DNA of 64,000 nt, from assembly GCF_030687575.1 (NCBI RefSeq), contig NZ_CP117439.1, forward strand, positions 2,037,501 through 2,101,500, read 5' to 3'. Made by a program: the position numbers and the translations under genes. Under the pieces are notes generated by a model. That model did no database searches. It worked only from the letters and a program-made list of their open reading frames with translations, and was not told the origin of the DNA. Positions within the stretch are counted from its first letter, which is position 1. Each line of letters starts with the position of its first letter. This document shows positions 19,710 to 28,013 of the stretch, piece after piece. Source of the stretch: Pseudomonas sp. FP2309 (lineage in GTDB: Bacteria; Pseudomonadota; Gammaproteobacteria; Pseudomonadales; Pseudomonadaceae).

Positions 19710-20502
19710 TGTCACGAAACTCCGGATAAAGGCTCATGCCGCCATCGATGAACAAGGTGCTGCCCACCACATAGTCGGACGCATCACTGGCCAGCCAGAC
19801 CACCGCGTTGGCGACGTCTTCCACGTCGCCGACGCGGCCATAGGGAATCAATTTCAGCAATTGCTGTTCGGCCGCGCCCTCGGTGGCGGCACGGTTGATC
19901 GCCGTACGAATCGCCCCCGGTGCAATGCCATTGATGCGGATTCGCTGCGCGCTGACTTCCTGGGCGAGGGTGCGCATCAGCATCTCCACACCGCCCTTTG
20001 ACGCGGCGTAGTTCACGTGGCCGGCCCAGGGGATGACTTGATGCACCGAACTCATGTGGATGATCTTGCCGGCGGCCCGTGACACGCCTTCGCGCACGCC
20101 CTGGCGCGTGAAGATGCGCACTGCGGCCCGGGCGCACAGGAATTGGCCGGTGAGGTTGACGCCGATCACGCTGTTCCAGTCGTCGAGGCTCATGTCGACC
20201 ACGGCGGCATCCTTTTGCAGGCCGGAGTTGGCCACCAGAATATCCAGGTGCCCGAACGCCTCCAGCGTCTGAGCGAACAGCCGCTCGACATCGGCCTCTT
20301 GGGACACGTCCGCGCCAATCGCGATGGCCCGGCCACCGTTGGCATTGATCTGCGCCGCCAACGCCTCGGCCGGTGCCGCCTGGCGGTTGTAATTCAGCAC
20401 CACGGCCGCACCGGCTTGCGCCAGGGCCTTGGCCGCGCCGGCACCGATGCCGGAACTGGCGCCCGTCACCAGTGCCACTTGTTGCTCCAACGAGATATGC
20501 AT
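19702..20502 (-). CDS. SDR-family oxidoreductase, glucose 1-dehydrogenase-like
   Basis: A 266-residue classical short-chain dehydrogenase. The cofactor motif TGASSGIG is at residues 14-21. NSG replaces the usual NAG. The catalytic set includes S in HMSSVHQ and YAASK. The C-terminal YVVGSTLFIDGGMSLYPEF matches glucose 1-dehydrogenase-like members. It overlaps the GH15 gene, and together they suggest alpha-glucan or trehalose use with glucose oxidation; the glucose substrate is inferred, not shown. Confidence 0.85.
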   Translation of the reverse strand: MHISLEQQVALVTGASSGIGAGAAKALAQAGAAVVLNYNRQAAPAEALAAQINANGGRAIAIGADVSQEADVERLFAQTLEAFGHLDILVANSGLQKDAAVVDMSLDDWNSVIGVNLTGQFLCARAAVRIFTRQGVREGVSRAAGKIIHMSSVHQVIPWAGHVNYAASKGGVEMLMRTLAQEVSAQRIRINGIAPGAIRTAINRAATEGAAEQQLLKLIPYGRVGDVEDVANAVVWLASDASDYVVGSTLFIDGGMSLYPEFRDNG

Positions 20503-20662
20503 TGCCCACCCGACCTTGAAATTCGTGAGTTCACGTCAGCTGACTGACCGTGAGCAAGGGAAGTTCAGCCGTGTGATTTTGACGACTACAACCATGGTGA
20601 TAAATGGAATAACAGAACTATAAAAAATAACCATAAGATACTAAAAAACCGCTCAAAAGCGT

Positions 20663-20691
20663 TTGACAGGATTTTTGCTCACGTGTCTTAT
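20663..20691 (+). promoter_or_regulatory. Sigma-70 type promoter of the sulfotransferase/transaldolase operon
   Basis: TTGACA at 20663-20668, a 17-bp spacer and TCTTAT at 20686-20691 form a perfect -35 and a 4-of-6 -10. The flanking 100 bp are AT-rich. The first gene's ATG lies about 60 bp after the predicted start point. A frame read from the TTG of the -35 would place transcription start inside the coding region, so that start is rejected. Confidence 0.65.
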
Positions 20692-20758
20692 AGGCACACC
20701 TCAACTCGCTCCGCCGGTAGTTCAGAAGTCACGCGGAGTCACCTATATAGAGAAGCCT

Positions 20759-22696
20759 ATGTGTCTATCGGCCGTTATAGGGGAACTACCAGAGCAGGGG
20801 GCAGCGCAGTTGCCCAAGTTAGTCATCTTCGATTGCGACGGTGTACTTGTCCAAAGTGAAGAGATCACCCTGTCTGTATTGATCTCCATGCTTAATGCTC
20901 TTGTGCATGAGCGTCAGGCACTGGACCGTGCTTATTTCATTGAGCGCTTTCGTGGGCGAAAAGTTGGCGAGTGCCTGCGTGAAGCCGAGGAATTATTAAA
21001 TGTTAGTTTGGGGAGGACGTTTGAAGAGGACTTTCGAACGCGGGCATTGTCCGCGTTAACACTCGAGTTGAAAGCCACCGATGGCATCAGTGATGTATTG
21101 GACGGCCTGACAATCCCTTATTGCGTGGCCTCCAGTGCGCCGCGTAACAAAATAGAACACTGTTTACGCCTCACTGGGTTGTTACCGTACTTTGAAGGAC
21201 GAATATTCAGTTGTTATGAACTGGGGCGTTGGAAACCTGATCCTTTGGTGTTTTTAACCGCGTGCGCTACGTATAACGTTGATGTACGTGATGCCCTGGT
21301 TATTGAAGACAGTGTGGTCGGCATTCAAGCGGCTGTCGCCGCCACTATAAAAGTTCTGGGTTTTGGTCCGCTGCATCGGCATACCGCATTGGCCGAGGCC
21401 GGTGCGACACCCTTTTGCGATATGCGTGAATTATTGACGCTTATTAACCGAGCCACTGAAGGAGCAGGCGTCGTGGGCACACAAGGTTATATAGAACGGC
21501 TTAAACGCAATGATCAATGTTCAGAAGTGTGGTGGGATTCATCGCCGGTGGTCTACGCGCCCTATAAAAGGCACTTGTTGGATAAGTACCCGGCAGCGGT
21601 CGCGCACATCGAGCAGCTGATGCCGGATGAGCTGTCGCAGCCCTGGGGCTTGAGCAGCGTGACCACCAACCCTCGGCTGGTGACGGCGGCGATCCTCGAT
21701 AAACGTGAATACTGGTCCTCCCGTTTTAACCTGGCAGGGCTGTCCTGCGGGGCGTTGCGCAACAAACTGTATAACGAGGTGATCAGCGAAGGCGCCTCGG
21801 CACTCAAGCCCTTGTGGGTACATTCGGCGCAGGCCGACGGTTGGATCAGCGCTCAGGTCGACCCTTCGGATGTGCGCTGCGCCGAGCGCATGACCGCTCG
21901 AGGGCTGGAGCTGCATCGCCTGGCTGCGAATGTGATGGTCAAGGTGCCGGGTAGTCTCGAAGGGATCGCGACGGTCGAACAGCTGGTGGCCCAGGGCGTC
22001 TCGGTCAATATCACGTTCTGTTTTACCGTTTCTCAGTTCCAGGCCGGTATCCAGGCGTTAGAACGCGGCTTGGCCACTGCACGCAGCAACGGCATCGACA
22101 CCGGCCCTTGCAAGTACGTGATCACCTTCATGATCGGGCGTTTCGCCTGCCAGCCGGAGTTTGCGTTGCAAGCGGCAGAGCGCGGCTTGGCGCTGGCACC
22201 AGAGGAACTGCGCTGGGCCGAGCTGTTGATTTACCAGCAGATACAAGCCCTGGTCGCGGCCTCGAAAGTACCGGTTAAAACCCTGCTCTCCAGTATCAAG
22301 GTCGACATCGATGAGCGCGGCCACAAACACTGCTGGCATCTGGAGAAAACCGGACTGACCGCCACCTGTTACACGCTGACCCCGGACGTGGTGGAGTTTC
22401 TGATCGAGCGCGAAAGCCACGGCAAACCGGTGGCGCCGGCCAGCGAACCGGTGCAGGCGCCGCCGGCCACGTTCGCCAAACTCATCGGCATTCCGTACTT
22501 CTGCGAAGCCTTTTTGCTCGACGGCATCGAACCCTACGACTTCGGCAACCATGAGGCGTTTATCAACGCCTGCACTGAGGCCAACAGCGCGCACCGTCGC
22601 CTGACCGATTACTGCGTGCGCCTGTGCCCGACGGCCAAACCCTTCAGCCTGTCGCTCAACGCCGTCCTCGCCGCTGAATACGGGGTGCCGGCATGA
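20759..22696 (+). CDS. HAD phosphatase-transaldolase fusion protein
   Basis: A 645-residue two-domain enzyme. Residues 18-230 form a HAD/beta-phosphoglucomutase-like domain: nucleophile D25 and acid D27 in FDCDGVLVQSEE, and acidic motif VIEDSVVGIQ. Residues about 240-600 form a transaldolase: WGLSSVTTNP near 296-305 and the Schiff-base lysine K395 in VMVKVPGS. Transaldolases move a dihydroxyacetone unit between sugar phosphates, and HAD enzymes remove or shift phosphate. The fusion suggests a sugar phosphate is built and then dephosphorylated. Sampled GC is about 49% in the HAD part and about 65% in the transaldolase part, as if two genes of different origin were joined. AGAAG precedes the ATG. 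It overlaps the next gene by ATGA. Confidence 0.85.
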   Translation: MCLSAVIGELPEQGAAQLPKLVIFDCDGVLVQSEEITLSVLISMLNALVHERQALDRAYFIERFRGRKVGECLREAEELLNVSLGRTFEEDFRTRALSALTLELKATDGISDVLDGLTIPYCVASSAPRNKIEHCLRLTGLLPYFEGRIFSCYELGRWKPDPLVFLTACATYNVDVRDALVIEDSVVGIQAAVAATIKVLGFGPLHRHTALAEAGATPFCDMRELLTLINRATEGAGVVGTQGYIERLKRNDQCSEVWWDSSPVVYAPYKRHLLDKYPAAVAHIEQLMPDELSQPWGLSSVTTNPRLVTAAILDKREYWSSRFNLAGLSCGALRNKLYNEVISEGASALKPLWVHSAQADGWISAQVDPSDVRCAERMTARGLELHRLAANVMVKVPGSLEGIATVEQLVAQGVSVNITFCFTVSQFQAGIQALERGLATARSNGIDTGPCKYVITFMIGRFACQPEFALQAAERGLALAPEELRWAELLIYQQIQALVAASKVPVKTLLSSIKVDIDERGHKHCWHLEKTGLTATCYTLTPDVVEFLIERESHGKPVAPASEPVQAPPATFAKLIGIPYFCEAFLLDGIEPYDFGNHEAFINACTEANSAHRRLTDYCVRLCPTAKPFSLSLNAVLAAEYGVPA

Positions 22697-23421
22697 ATAA
22701 AATGGTGGGTTTATGGGCGCATCCGCGCTCGCGTTCCACAGTGCTGGAGCGGGTGTTTATCGAACGCGGGGACTTCCAGGTGTTCCACGAGCCCTTCGCG
22801 CACATGGCGTTCTGCGAGGCGTCGGCGATCCCGTCGGATGAGTGGGACCACAGTTTGCCCACCACGTACGAGGGCATAAAAGCGCAACTGATCGAGGCCA
22901 AAACCCAGGGCAACGTGTTCCATAAAGATATGTGCTACCACTGCCTGGATGACTTGAAAGTCGATCAAGACTTTCTGGTCCAACAACACAATATTTTTAT
23001 TATTCGCGAACCCGCCAGCAGTATTGTTTCCCATCATCGAGTACACCCGGATATGCCGTTGCAGGCCATCGGGCATAAAGCCTTGTACGAGATCTTTTGC
23101 GTGGTGACCAAACTGACCGGGCACGTGCCCTATGTGATAAATGCCGATGATCTGGCCGCCGAACCCGAGCGCGTGATGCGCAAGTTGTGTGATCACTTGC
23201 AGATTGAATTTCTGCCCCATGCGATGACTTGGAAACGCGAATGCCCGTCGCAGTGGAAAACCTGGAGAAGTTGGCACGTCGCGGCGGAAAACAGTGAGCG
23301 TATTGTGTTGCCGGATAATCAGCAAGTTGACAGCGATGTACTCGATCACTCTCCCAAACTGAAAGCCTTGTACGACTATCACCGGCCTTTTTACGCGCGC
23401 ATGAATGAATTTTGTCAATAA
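22693..23421 (+). CDS. PAPS-dependent sulfotransferase family protein
   Basis: A 242-residue cytosolic sulfotransferase-like enzyme. The 5'-phosphosulfate loop is WAHPRSRSTVLERVF (from W8) and the 3'-phosphate site is IIREPASSIVSH (R105 region). It would transfer sulfate from PAPS to a hydroxyl or amine of a small molecule. Start and upstream stop overlap as ATGA. GC is low in parts (about 40% at 22981-23040). The APS kinase ending this operon would supply PAPS. Acceptor unknown. Confidence 0.82.
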   Translation: MNKMVGLWAHPRSRSTVLERVFIERGDFQVFHEPFAHMAFCEASAIPSDEWDHSLPTTYEGIKAQLIEAKTQGNVFHKDMCYHCLDDLKVDQDFLVQQHNIFIIREPASSIVSHHRVHPDMPLQAIGHKALYEIFCVVTKLTGHVPYVINADDLAAEPERVMRKLCDHLQIEFLPHAMTWKRECPSQWKTWRSWHVAAENSERIVLPDNQQVDSDVLDHSPKLKALYDYHRPFYARMNEFCQ

Positions 23422-23431
23422 GGACTGTTGG

Positions 23432-24157
23432 ATGAAGAAGTTGATTATCACCGGTGCCGCCAATGGGATTGGCCGGGCGACAGTAGAGCAGGCTATCAAT
23501 CAAGGTTATTTCGTGATTGCTGCCGATAAAGATGCCGATGGTTTAAATAACTTGCAGCGCCTGTACGGACCGCAGGTCCTGGAAACCCGGGTTGCAGACT
23601 TTTCGGACAATGCAGTCATCAAGGGTTTTATTCCGGCGTTATACACACGTCACACCACGATTTATGGACTGGTGAACAACGCCGGTATTTACCACGGCAA
23701 AAGTGTCTACCAGTACAGCGATGAAGAAGTTGACGACATCCTCAATGTCAATCTCAAGGCGCTGGTCTACCTCTCCAAAGACTTCGCCGAACGGGAAATG
23801 CCCCACGAGGCTCCACGCAGTATCGTCAACATTGCCTCGGTGGCCGGAGAAGTGGGCAGTTGCGATGCGCTGTACGGCGCCACCAAGGCGGCGGTGATCG
23901 GGCTGACCAAAGCCAACGCCTGGAATTTTGCGCCGTTCGTACGGGTAAATGCGGTGTCGCCGGCGCTGATCCACGACACAGCCATCTACGACACCATCCC
24001 CGAATACCGCCGCGCCGAGTACGCGCGCCAGGAAATCCTCAAGGACCCGATCCTGCCAAGTGGCGTCGCGCAGGTCATTTTGTTGTTGATCGGCGATGCC
24101 ATGCGCCACATCAGCGGCAGAGTCATTCCGGTGGACAACGGGGCTTACCCACGATGA
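23432..24157 (+). CDS. SDR-family NAD(P)-dependent oxidoreductase
   Basis: A 241-residue short-chain dehydrogenase starting MKKLIITGAANGIG. NNAG, the catalytic SVAGEVGSCDALYGATK (S, Y and K) and a C-terminal SGRVIPVDNG are all present. AAGGA precedes the ATG at 23432. It lies 10 bp after the sulfotransferase stop and overlaps the next gene by ATGA. Within the operon it probably oxidises or reduces a sugar- or polyol-type intermediate. Confidence 0.85.
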   Translation: MKKLIITGAANGIGRATVEQAINQGYFVIAADKDADGLNNLQRLYGPQVLETRVADFSDNAVIKGFIPALYTRHTTIYGLVNNAGIYHGKSVYQYSDEEVDDILNVNLKALVYLSKDFAEREMPHEAPRSIVNIASVAGEVGSCDALYGATKAAVIGLTKANAWNFAPFVRVNAVSPALIHDTAIYDTIPEYRRAEYARQEILKDPILPSGVAQVILLLIGDAMRHISGRVIPVDNGAYPR

Positions 24158-25290
24158 ACCCGTCGACCCCCAGGAAAAAACTGCTGCTGGTAGGCGCGGG
24201 TAACCTGTGCCTGCAAATCCTAAAGATTCTCGGGCCCAAAAATGCCTTCGAGTTCGTGGTGCTGGGGCGCAATGAGGAAGCGACCCTGCGCCTGTGCAAC
24301 CTGGTGGCGCTGTCGTGTGCGCAGTTGGGGCAGTACATCGCGATCAAACCGGTGATCGCCGACCTGACGGATGTCGACAGGGTGACGCAGATCCTGCGCG
24401 AAGAGGCGCCGGACATATCTGTCAATTGCGCATCATTGCAGTCATGGCGGGTCATTACCGGTTTGCCCAAACTCACATTCGAACAACTGGACCAGGCCCA
24501 ATTTGGCCCCTGGCTGCCGATGCACCTGACGCTGATGCATCACTTGATGCAGGCGGTAAAAGCCTCCGGCATCGTCACCAGGACCATCAACGCGGCCTTT
24601 CCCGATGCGGTCAATCCGATTCTGGCCAGGGTTGGCCTGGCGCCGGATATCGGCGTAGGCAATGTGGCCAATCTGGTGCCGGCCGTGCGCTTCGCCATCG
24701 CGCGCCTGCTCGAGTGTGCGCCCTCGGATGTGCAGGTGTGCTTGTACGCCCAGCATTATTTCAGCCACTACGTGCCGCGCGGTGGGTTGCCGCCGCGCGC
24801 CAGCTACCGCCTGCTGTACGAGGTGCGCGACCGCCCGAGCGTGGCACGCCCGCCGGACGAGGCGATTTTTTCCACGGTCAAGACCGAGTTCCGCCGCCTG
24901 GGAGGCATGGACGGGCAGTTCCTCACCGCGTGCTCGGCAGTCACCGTGATCGAAGGGTTGTGTTCCGCCACGCCGGTACTGGTGCATGCGCCGGGCCCGT
25001 TGGGGCTGCCTGGCGGCTACCCGGTGTGGTTGCACAACGGGCAGATCCAGGTGCAGTTCTGCGACGCCTGCCCACAGGACGAGGCGGTGCGCCTCAACAG
25101 CATCTGCCAAAGCCACGACGGCATCGATGAAATCCATTGCGACGGCTCGGTCACCTACAACCCGCAGTGCATGGCCGTGATGCAGGCGATGTTGGGGTAC
25201 TCCAAAAAAACCATGTCCATCGAGCAGTCTGCCGAGTTTGCCAATGAGTTGGCGGGCAAGTACTCGGCGTTCAAAAATTCAACCTGGTAG
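24154..25290 (+). CDS. Rossmann-fold NAD(P)-binding oxidoreductase of uncertain subfamily
   Basis: A 378-residue protein. It begins with a dinucleotide-binding fold (LLLVGAGNLCLQILKIL, then VVLGRNEEATLRLCNL). Its central part, TINAAFPDAVNPILARVG followed by GVGNVANLV, recalls lactate/malate- and saccharopine-dehydrogenase-like enzymes. The start overlaps the SDR stop by ATGA, and a longer in-frame extension upstream is a shadow of the SDR gene. If saccharopine-dehydrogenase-like, it could join an amine to a carbonyl by reductive amination; this is a guess from the fold. No closer family is recognised. Confidence 0.7.
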   Translation: MNPSTPRKKLLLVGAGNLCLQILKILGPKNAFEFVVLGRNEEATLRLCNLVALSCAQLGQYIAIKPVIADLTDVDRVTQILREEAPDISVNCASLQSWRVITGLPKLTFEQLDQAQFGPWLPMHLTLMHHLMQAVKASGIVTRTINAAFPDAVNPILARVGLAPDIGVGNVANLVPAVRFAIARLLECAPSDVQVCLYAQHYFSHYVPRGGLPPRASYRLLYEVRDRPSVARPPDEAIFSTVKTEFRRLGGMDGQFLTACSAVTVIEGLCSATPVLVHAPGPLGLPGGYPVWLHNGQIQVQFCDACPQDEAVRLNSICQSHDGIDEIHCDGSVTYNPQCMAVMQAMLGYSKKTMSIEQSAEFANELAGKYSAFKNSTW

Positions 25291-25297
25291 GTGTGTG

Positions 25298-26083
25298 ATG
25301 AATCAGATGTCTGGGCGCAAACACAACGAAGTCGCCAGTTACGCCGCGCAATACTCAAAGAGTTTCGTCGAACGCTGGGATGATTTGATCGACTGGGACA
25401 AAAGAAAGGCAGGCGAGAACGGCTTTTTTGAAGACGTGCTGAAACGGCACGGCGTGAGGTCGGTGATCGACGTGTCGACGGGCAGCGGTTTTCATGCGGT
25501 GCAGCTCAAACAGGCGGGGTTCGATGTGGTCGCCACCGATGGCAGCAGCACCATGTTGACCAAGGCGCGGGCGAATTTCAGGCAGCGGGGGTTGGATATC
25601 CAGTCCCATTACCGCGACTGGCTGTCACTTGATCCTCAAGAGCTGGGTCAATTTGACGCCGTCGTGTGCCTGGGCAGTTCGCTGTGCCATGTGTTTGAGG
25701 CCAAGGCCCGGTGCGAAGTACTGGAAAAGTTCCGGGCCTTGCTCAAGCCGGGCGGCCTGTTGATTGTGGACCAGCGCAATTTCTTCGCCATACGCGCCGG
25801 CAACTTCAAATCCAGCGGCAATTACTACTACTGCGGCAAACACGCGTCGGTCACCCTGGGGCAGGTCGATCAACACCTGTGCGAGTTCATCTACTCGTTT
25901 GATAACGAAGAGCAGTATCGGCTGAAGGTCTATCCGTTGTTGCCCGGCGAGTTGACCACCGAGGTACTCGCGTCAGGCTTTTCAGACCATCGCAGTTACG
26001 GTGATTTCCAGCCCGACTACGACATGATGCAGTGTGATTTCGTTATCCACACTGCGGTCGCCAGTGCGAGGAAGCCGGCATGA
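25298..26083 (+). CDS. SAM-dependent N-methyltransferase, glycine/sarcosine methyltransferase-like
   Basis: A 261-residue class I methyltransferase. Motif I is VIDVSTGSG (residues 56-64), followed by FDVVATDGSSTML and FDAVVCLGSSLCHVF. LKPGGLLIVDQRNF and the late RSYGDFQPDYD are the pattern I associate with glycine/sarcosine N-methyltransferases. It therefore probably methylates an amino group. It starts 7 bp after the previous stop with a weak ribosome site and overlaps the MFS gene by ATGA. Confidence 0.8.
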   Translation: MNQMSGRKHNEVASYAAQYSKSFVERWDDLIDWDKRKAGENGFFEDVLKRHGVRSVIDVSTGSGFHAVQLKQAGFDVVATDGSSTMLTKARANFRQRGLDIQSHYRDWLSLDPQELGQFDAVVCLGSSLCHVFEAKARCEVLEKFRALLKPGGLLIVDQRNFFAIRAGNFKSSGNYYYCGKHASVTLGQVDQHLCEFIYSFDNEEQYRLKVYPLLPGELTTEVLASGFSDHRSYGDFQPDYDMMQCDFVIHTAVASARKPA

Positions 26084-27309
26084 CCACACTGGTGCAGGGG
26101 CACGCCCGTCCACTGGACAGTATCGTGCTCGCGGTGGTGTTGACCGGCTTCGTGGCCAGCACCTACGGTTTTGGCGTCTACCTCTTCGCCAACCTGGTGG
26201 TGGACATGCGCCGAGACATCGGCTTCGACTACACCACCGTAGGCCTGATCACGGGTGGAGCGCAGATCGGCTTCCTGCTGTTCTCCTCGGTGACCAGTCT
26301 GATCAGCCGTTACGTCGACGGCTGGAAAATCAGTCTGGTGTCCACGGTGATTACCTCCCTGGCGCTGCTGGGGCTGAGTGTCAGCAACAGCATCTGGTTG
26401 TCCGGTGCACTGCTGATTCTGCTCGGTGGCTGTTCCGCCTCGGTGTATATCCCGTTGGCAGAGATCGTCACCAAGGGCTTCAGCCCCGGTAATCGTTCGC
26501 GGGTCATGGGGCTGATTTCCAGTGGCACCAGCTACGGCGTGTTTATCAACGGCTTGTTGGTGTCGTTTCTGACCCTGCAGGGGGGCTGGCGCTCGATTTG
26601 GCTGACCGCGGGCCTGATCTCCGTGACCTTATGCGTCGCGGCCTGGTACTTGTTGCGCAGGCTGGGCACGGCCGAAGAGGGCGGTGCTGCGCGGCAACGT
26701 TCAGCGTCGGCGGACAGCCACACCCCGTGGCTGAGCCGCTCGCTGTACCTGACGTGGGCGATTGCCTTTCTCAACGGTATGGCATTGCTGCCGTTCCAGA
26801 CCTACCTGGCGCCGTACTTGCGCGATGAACTGGGGGTGTCGGTGCAGGACACCGGTTTTATCTGGACGACCCTGGGGGCGGTGGGCATGGCCTCGGGGTT
26901 TCTGGTGGGGTGGATGGCTGACAAGGTCGGGGTGCGCACGTCATTGGCGATGTGCTTTTTAAGTGCGGGCCTGGCCGCCGTCCTGGTGTTCTGTTTCAAC
27001 AGCCTGCCCTTGTTTTATCTGGCGGCGTTTTTGTTCGCGCTGGCGTTCTACCCGATCTTCGGCCTGGTACCCAGCTATATCGGGCAGATCGTACCGGTCA
27101 GCCGGCTGACCCAGGCTTTTGGTATCGCTAACGTGTTGATTGGCCTGGGCGGGGTCTGCGGCAACTTTCTGGGTGGGTTCTCCAAGGACCTGACGAGCTC
27201 GTTCTCAAGCGTCTATTGGGTGGTTGCATTGTTGCTGTTCGTGCAATGCGTGATGGTCGTCATGTTGGGTAAACCGCAGGTGTTGCCGATGGAGGGTCAG
27301 CGGCCATGA
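26080..27309 (+). CDS. Major facilitator superfamily transporter, probable product exporter
   Basis: A 409-residue, 12-helix MFS protein with a central cytoplasmic loop near residue 200 (RRLGTAEEGGAARQR) and a conserved GWMADKVGVRTSL loop 8-9 motif. It overlaps the neighbours on both sides by ATGA, so it belongs to the operon. The natural role is export of the pathway product, although uptake of a precursor cannot be excluded. Confidence 0.82.
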   Translation: MTTLVQGHARPLDSIVLAVVLTGFVASTYGFGVYLFANLVVDMRRDIGFDYTTVGLITGGAQIGFLLFSSVTSLISRYVDGWKISLVSTVITSLALLGLSVSNSIWLSGALLILLGGCSASVYIPLAEIVTKGFSPGNRSRVMGLISSGTSYGVFINGLLVSFLTLQGGWRSIWLTAGLISVTLCVAAWYLLRRLGTAEEGGAARQRSASADSHTPWLSRSLYLTWAIAFLNGMALLPFQTYLAPYLRDELGVSVQDTGFIWTTLGAVGMASGFLVGWMADKVGVRTSLAMCFLSAGLAAVLVFCFNSLPLFYLAAFLFALAFYPIFGLVPSYIGQIVPVSRLTQAFGIANVLIGLGGVCGNFLGGFSKDLTSSFSSVYWVVALLLFVQCVMVVMLGKPQVLPMEGQRP

Positions 27310-27920
27310 GTGATGTTGCGCAGGGCCCAAACCCGGATCTGCATGCCTTTGCCTTCAGCCATCCGCGCGCCGAGCGCGCGCGCCTGGGGCAGACGCCCAG
27401 GGTCATCTGGATGACGGGCATCTCCGCATCCGGCAAGTCGACCATCGCCGATGCGCTCGACATGGCCCTGCAGGCGCAAGGACGCCTGACCTGCATCATC
27501 GACGGTGATTCGGTGCGCGCAGGGCTGTGCCGGGACCTGGGTTTCACCGACCGTGACCGTGATGAGAACATTCGGCGGGTTGCGGAAGTGGCGCGCCTGA
27601 TGCTCGATGCCGGGCTGATGGTGATCGTGGCGCTGATCTCCCCATCGTCCGCCAGCCGGCATTACGCACGCTCGATCATCGGCAATGAGTTTTTTGTTGA
27701 AGTGCATGTGGATGCGCCACTGGAAACCGCCGAGAGACGCGACCCTAAAGGCCTATACAAGAAAGCCCGCCAAGGATTGATCAAGCACTTCACCGGGATT
27801 GATTCCCCCTATGATGTGCCGGTTTTTCCGGAGGTTCATTTGGATACCCGGGCGCTTTGCGTTGCGCAGTCGGTGGAGGTGATCCTCGATTGGCTGGCAC
27901 GCAACGACGATCACACATAG
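27306..27920 (+). CDS. cysC: Adenylylsulfate (APS) kinase, stand-alone
   Basis: A 204-residue kinase making PAPS from APS and ATP. The Walker A motif GISASGKST spans residues 38-46. IIDGDSVRAGLCRDLGFTDRDR and ERRDPKGLYKKAR are characteristic APS-kinase segments (each quoted in short form). It overlaps the MFS gene by ATGA and closes the operon. In Pseudomonas the housekeeping kinase is normally the C-terminal part of a CysN/C fusion, so a separate copy next to a sulfotransferase points to dedicated PAPS supply. No ATP sulfurylase gene is in the window. Confidence 0.9.
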   Translation: MSDVAQGPNPDLHAFAFSHPRAERARLGQTPRVIWMTGISASGKSTIADALDMALQAQGRLTCIIDGDSVRAGLCRDLGFTDRDRDENIRRVAEVARLMLDAGLMVIVALISPSSASRHYARSIIGNEFFVEVHVDAPLETAERRDPKGLYKKARQGLIKHFTGIDSPYDVPVFPEVHLDTRALCVAQSVEVILDWLARNDDHT

Positions 27921-28013
27921 CCGCTGGTCTTTGCACCGCAGTGCCGGTGTTTGCATGTCCGGAAAACAAGGTAATCTGCGCCATCGCAGCACTACCGCGT
28001 TTCAGGAGCAGTC

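Noticed and set aside
20663..20758. Upstream TTG start for the HAD-transaldolase gene
   Set aside because: The TTG belongs to a -35 element with a good -10 at 17-bp spacing, so it would lie upstream of the transcription start.
20759..27920. Sulfoglycolysis by the transaldolase route
   Set aside because: That pathway degrades sulfoquinovose and uses no sulfotransferase or APS kinase; the expected isomerase and sulfolactaldehyde enzymes are absent.
27938..27960. Possible terminator after the APS kinase
   Set aside because: A 5-bp stem (CACCG/CGGTG) with only three T residues is too weak to call.
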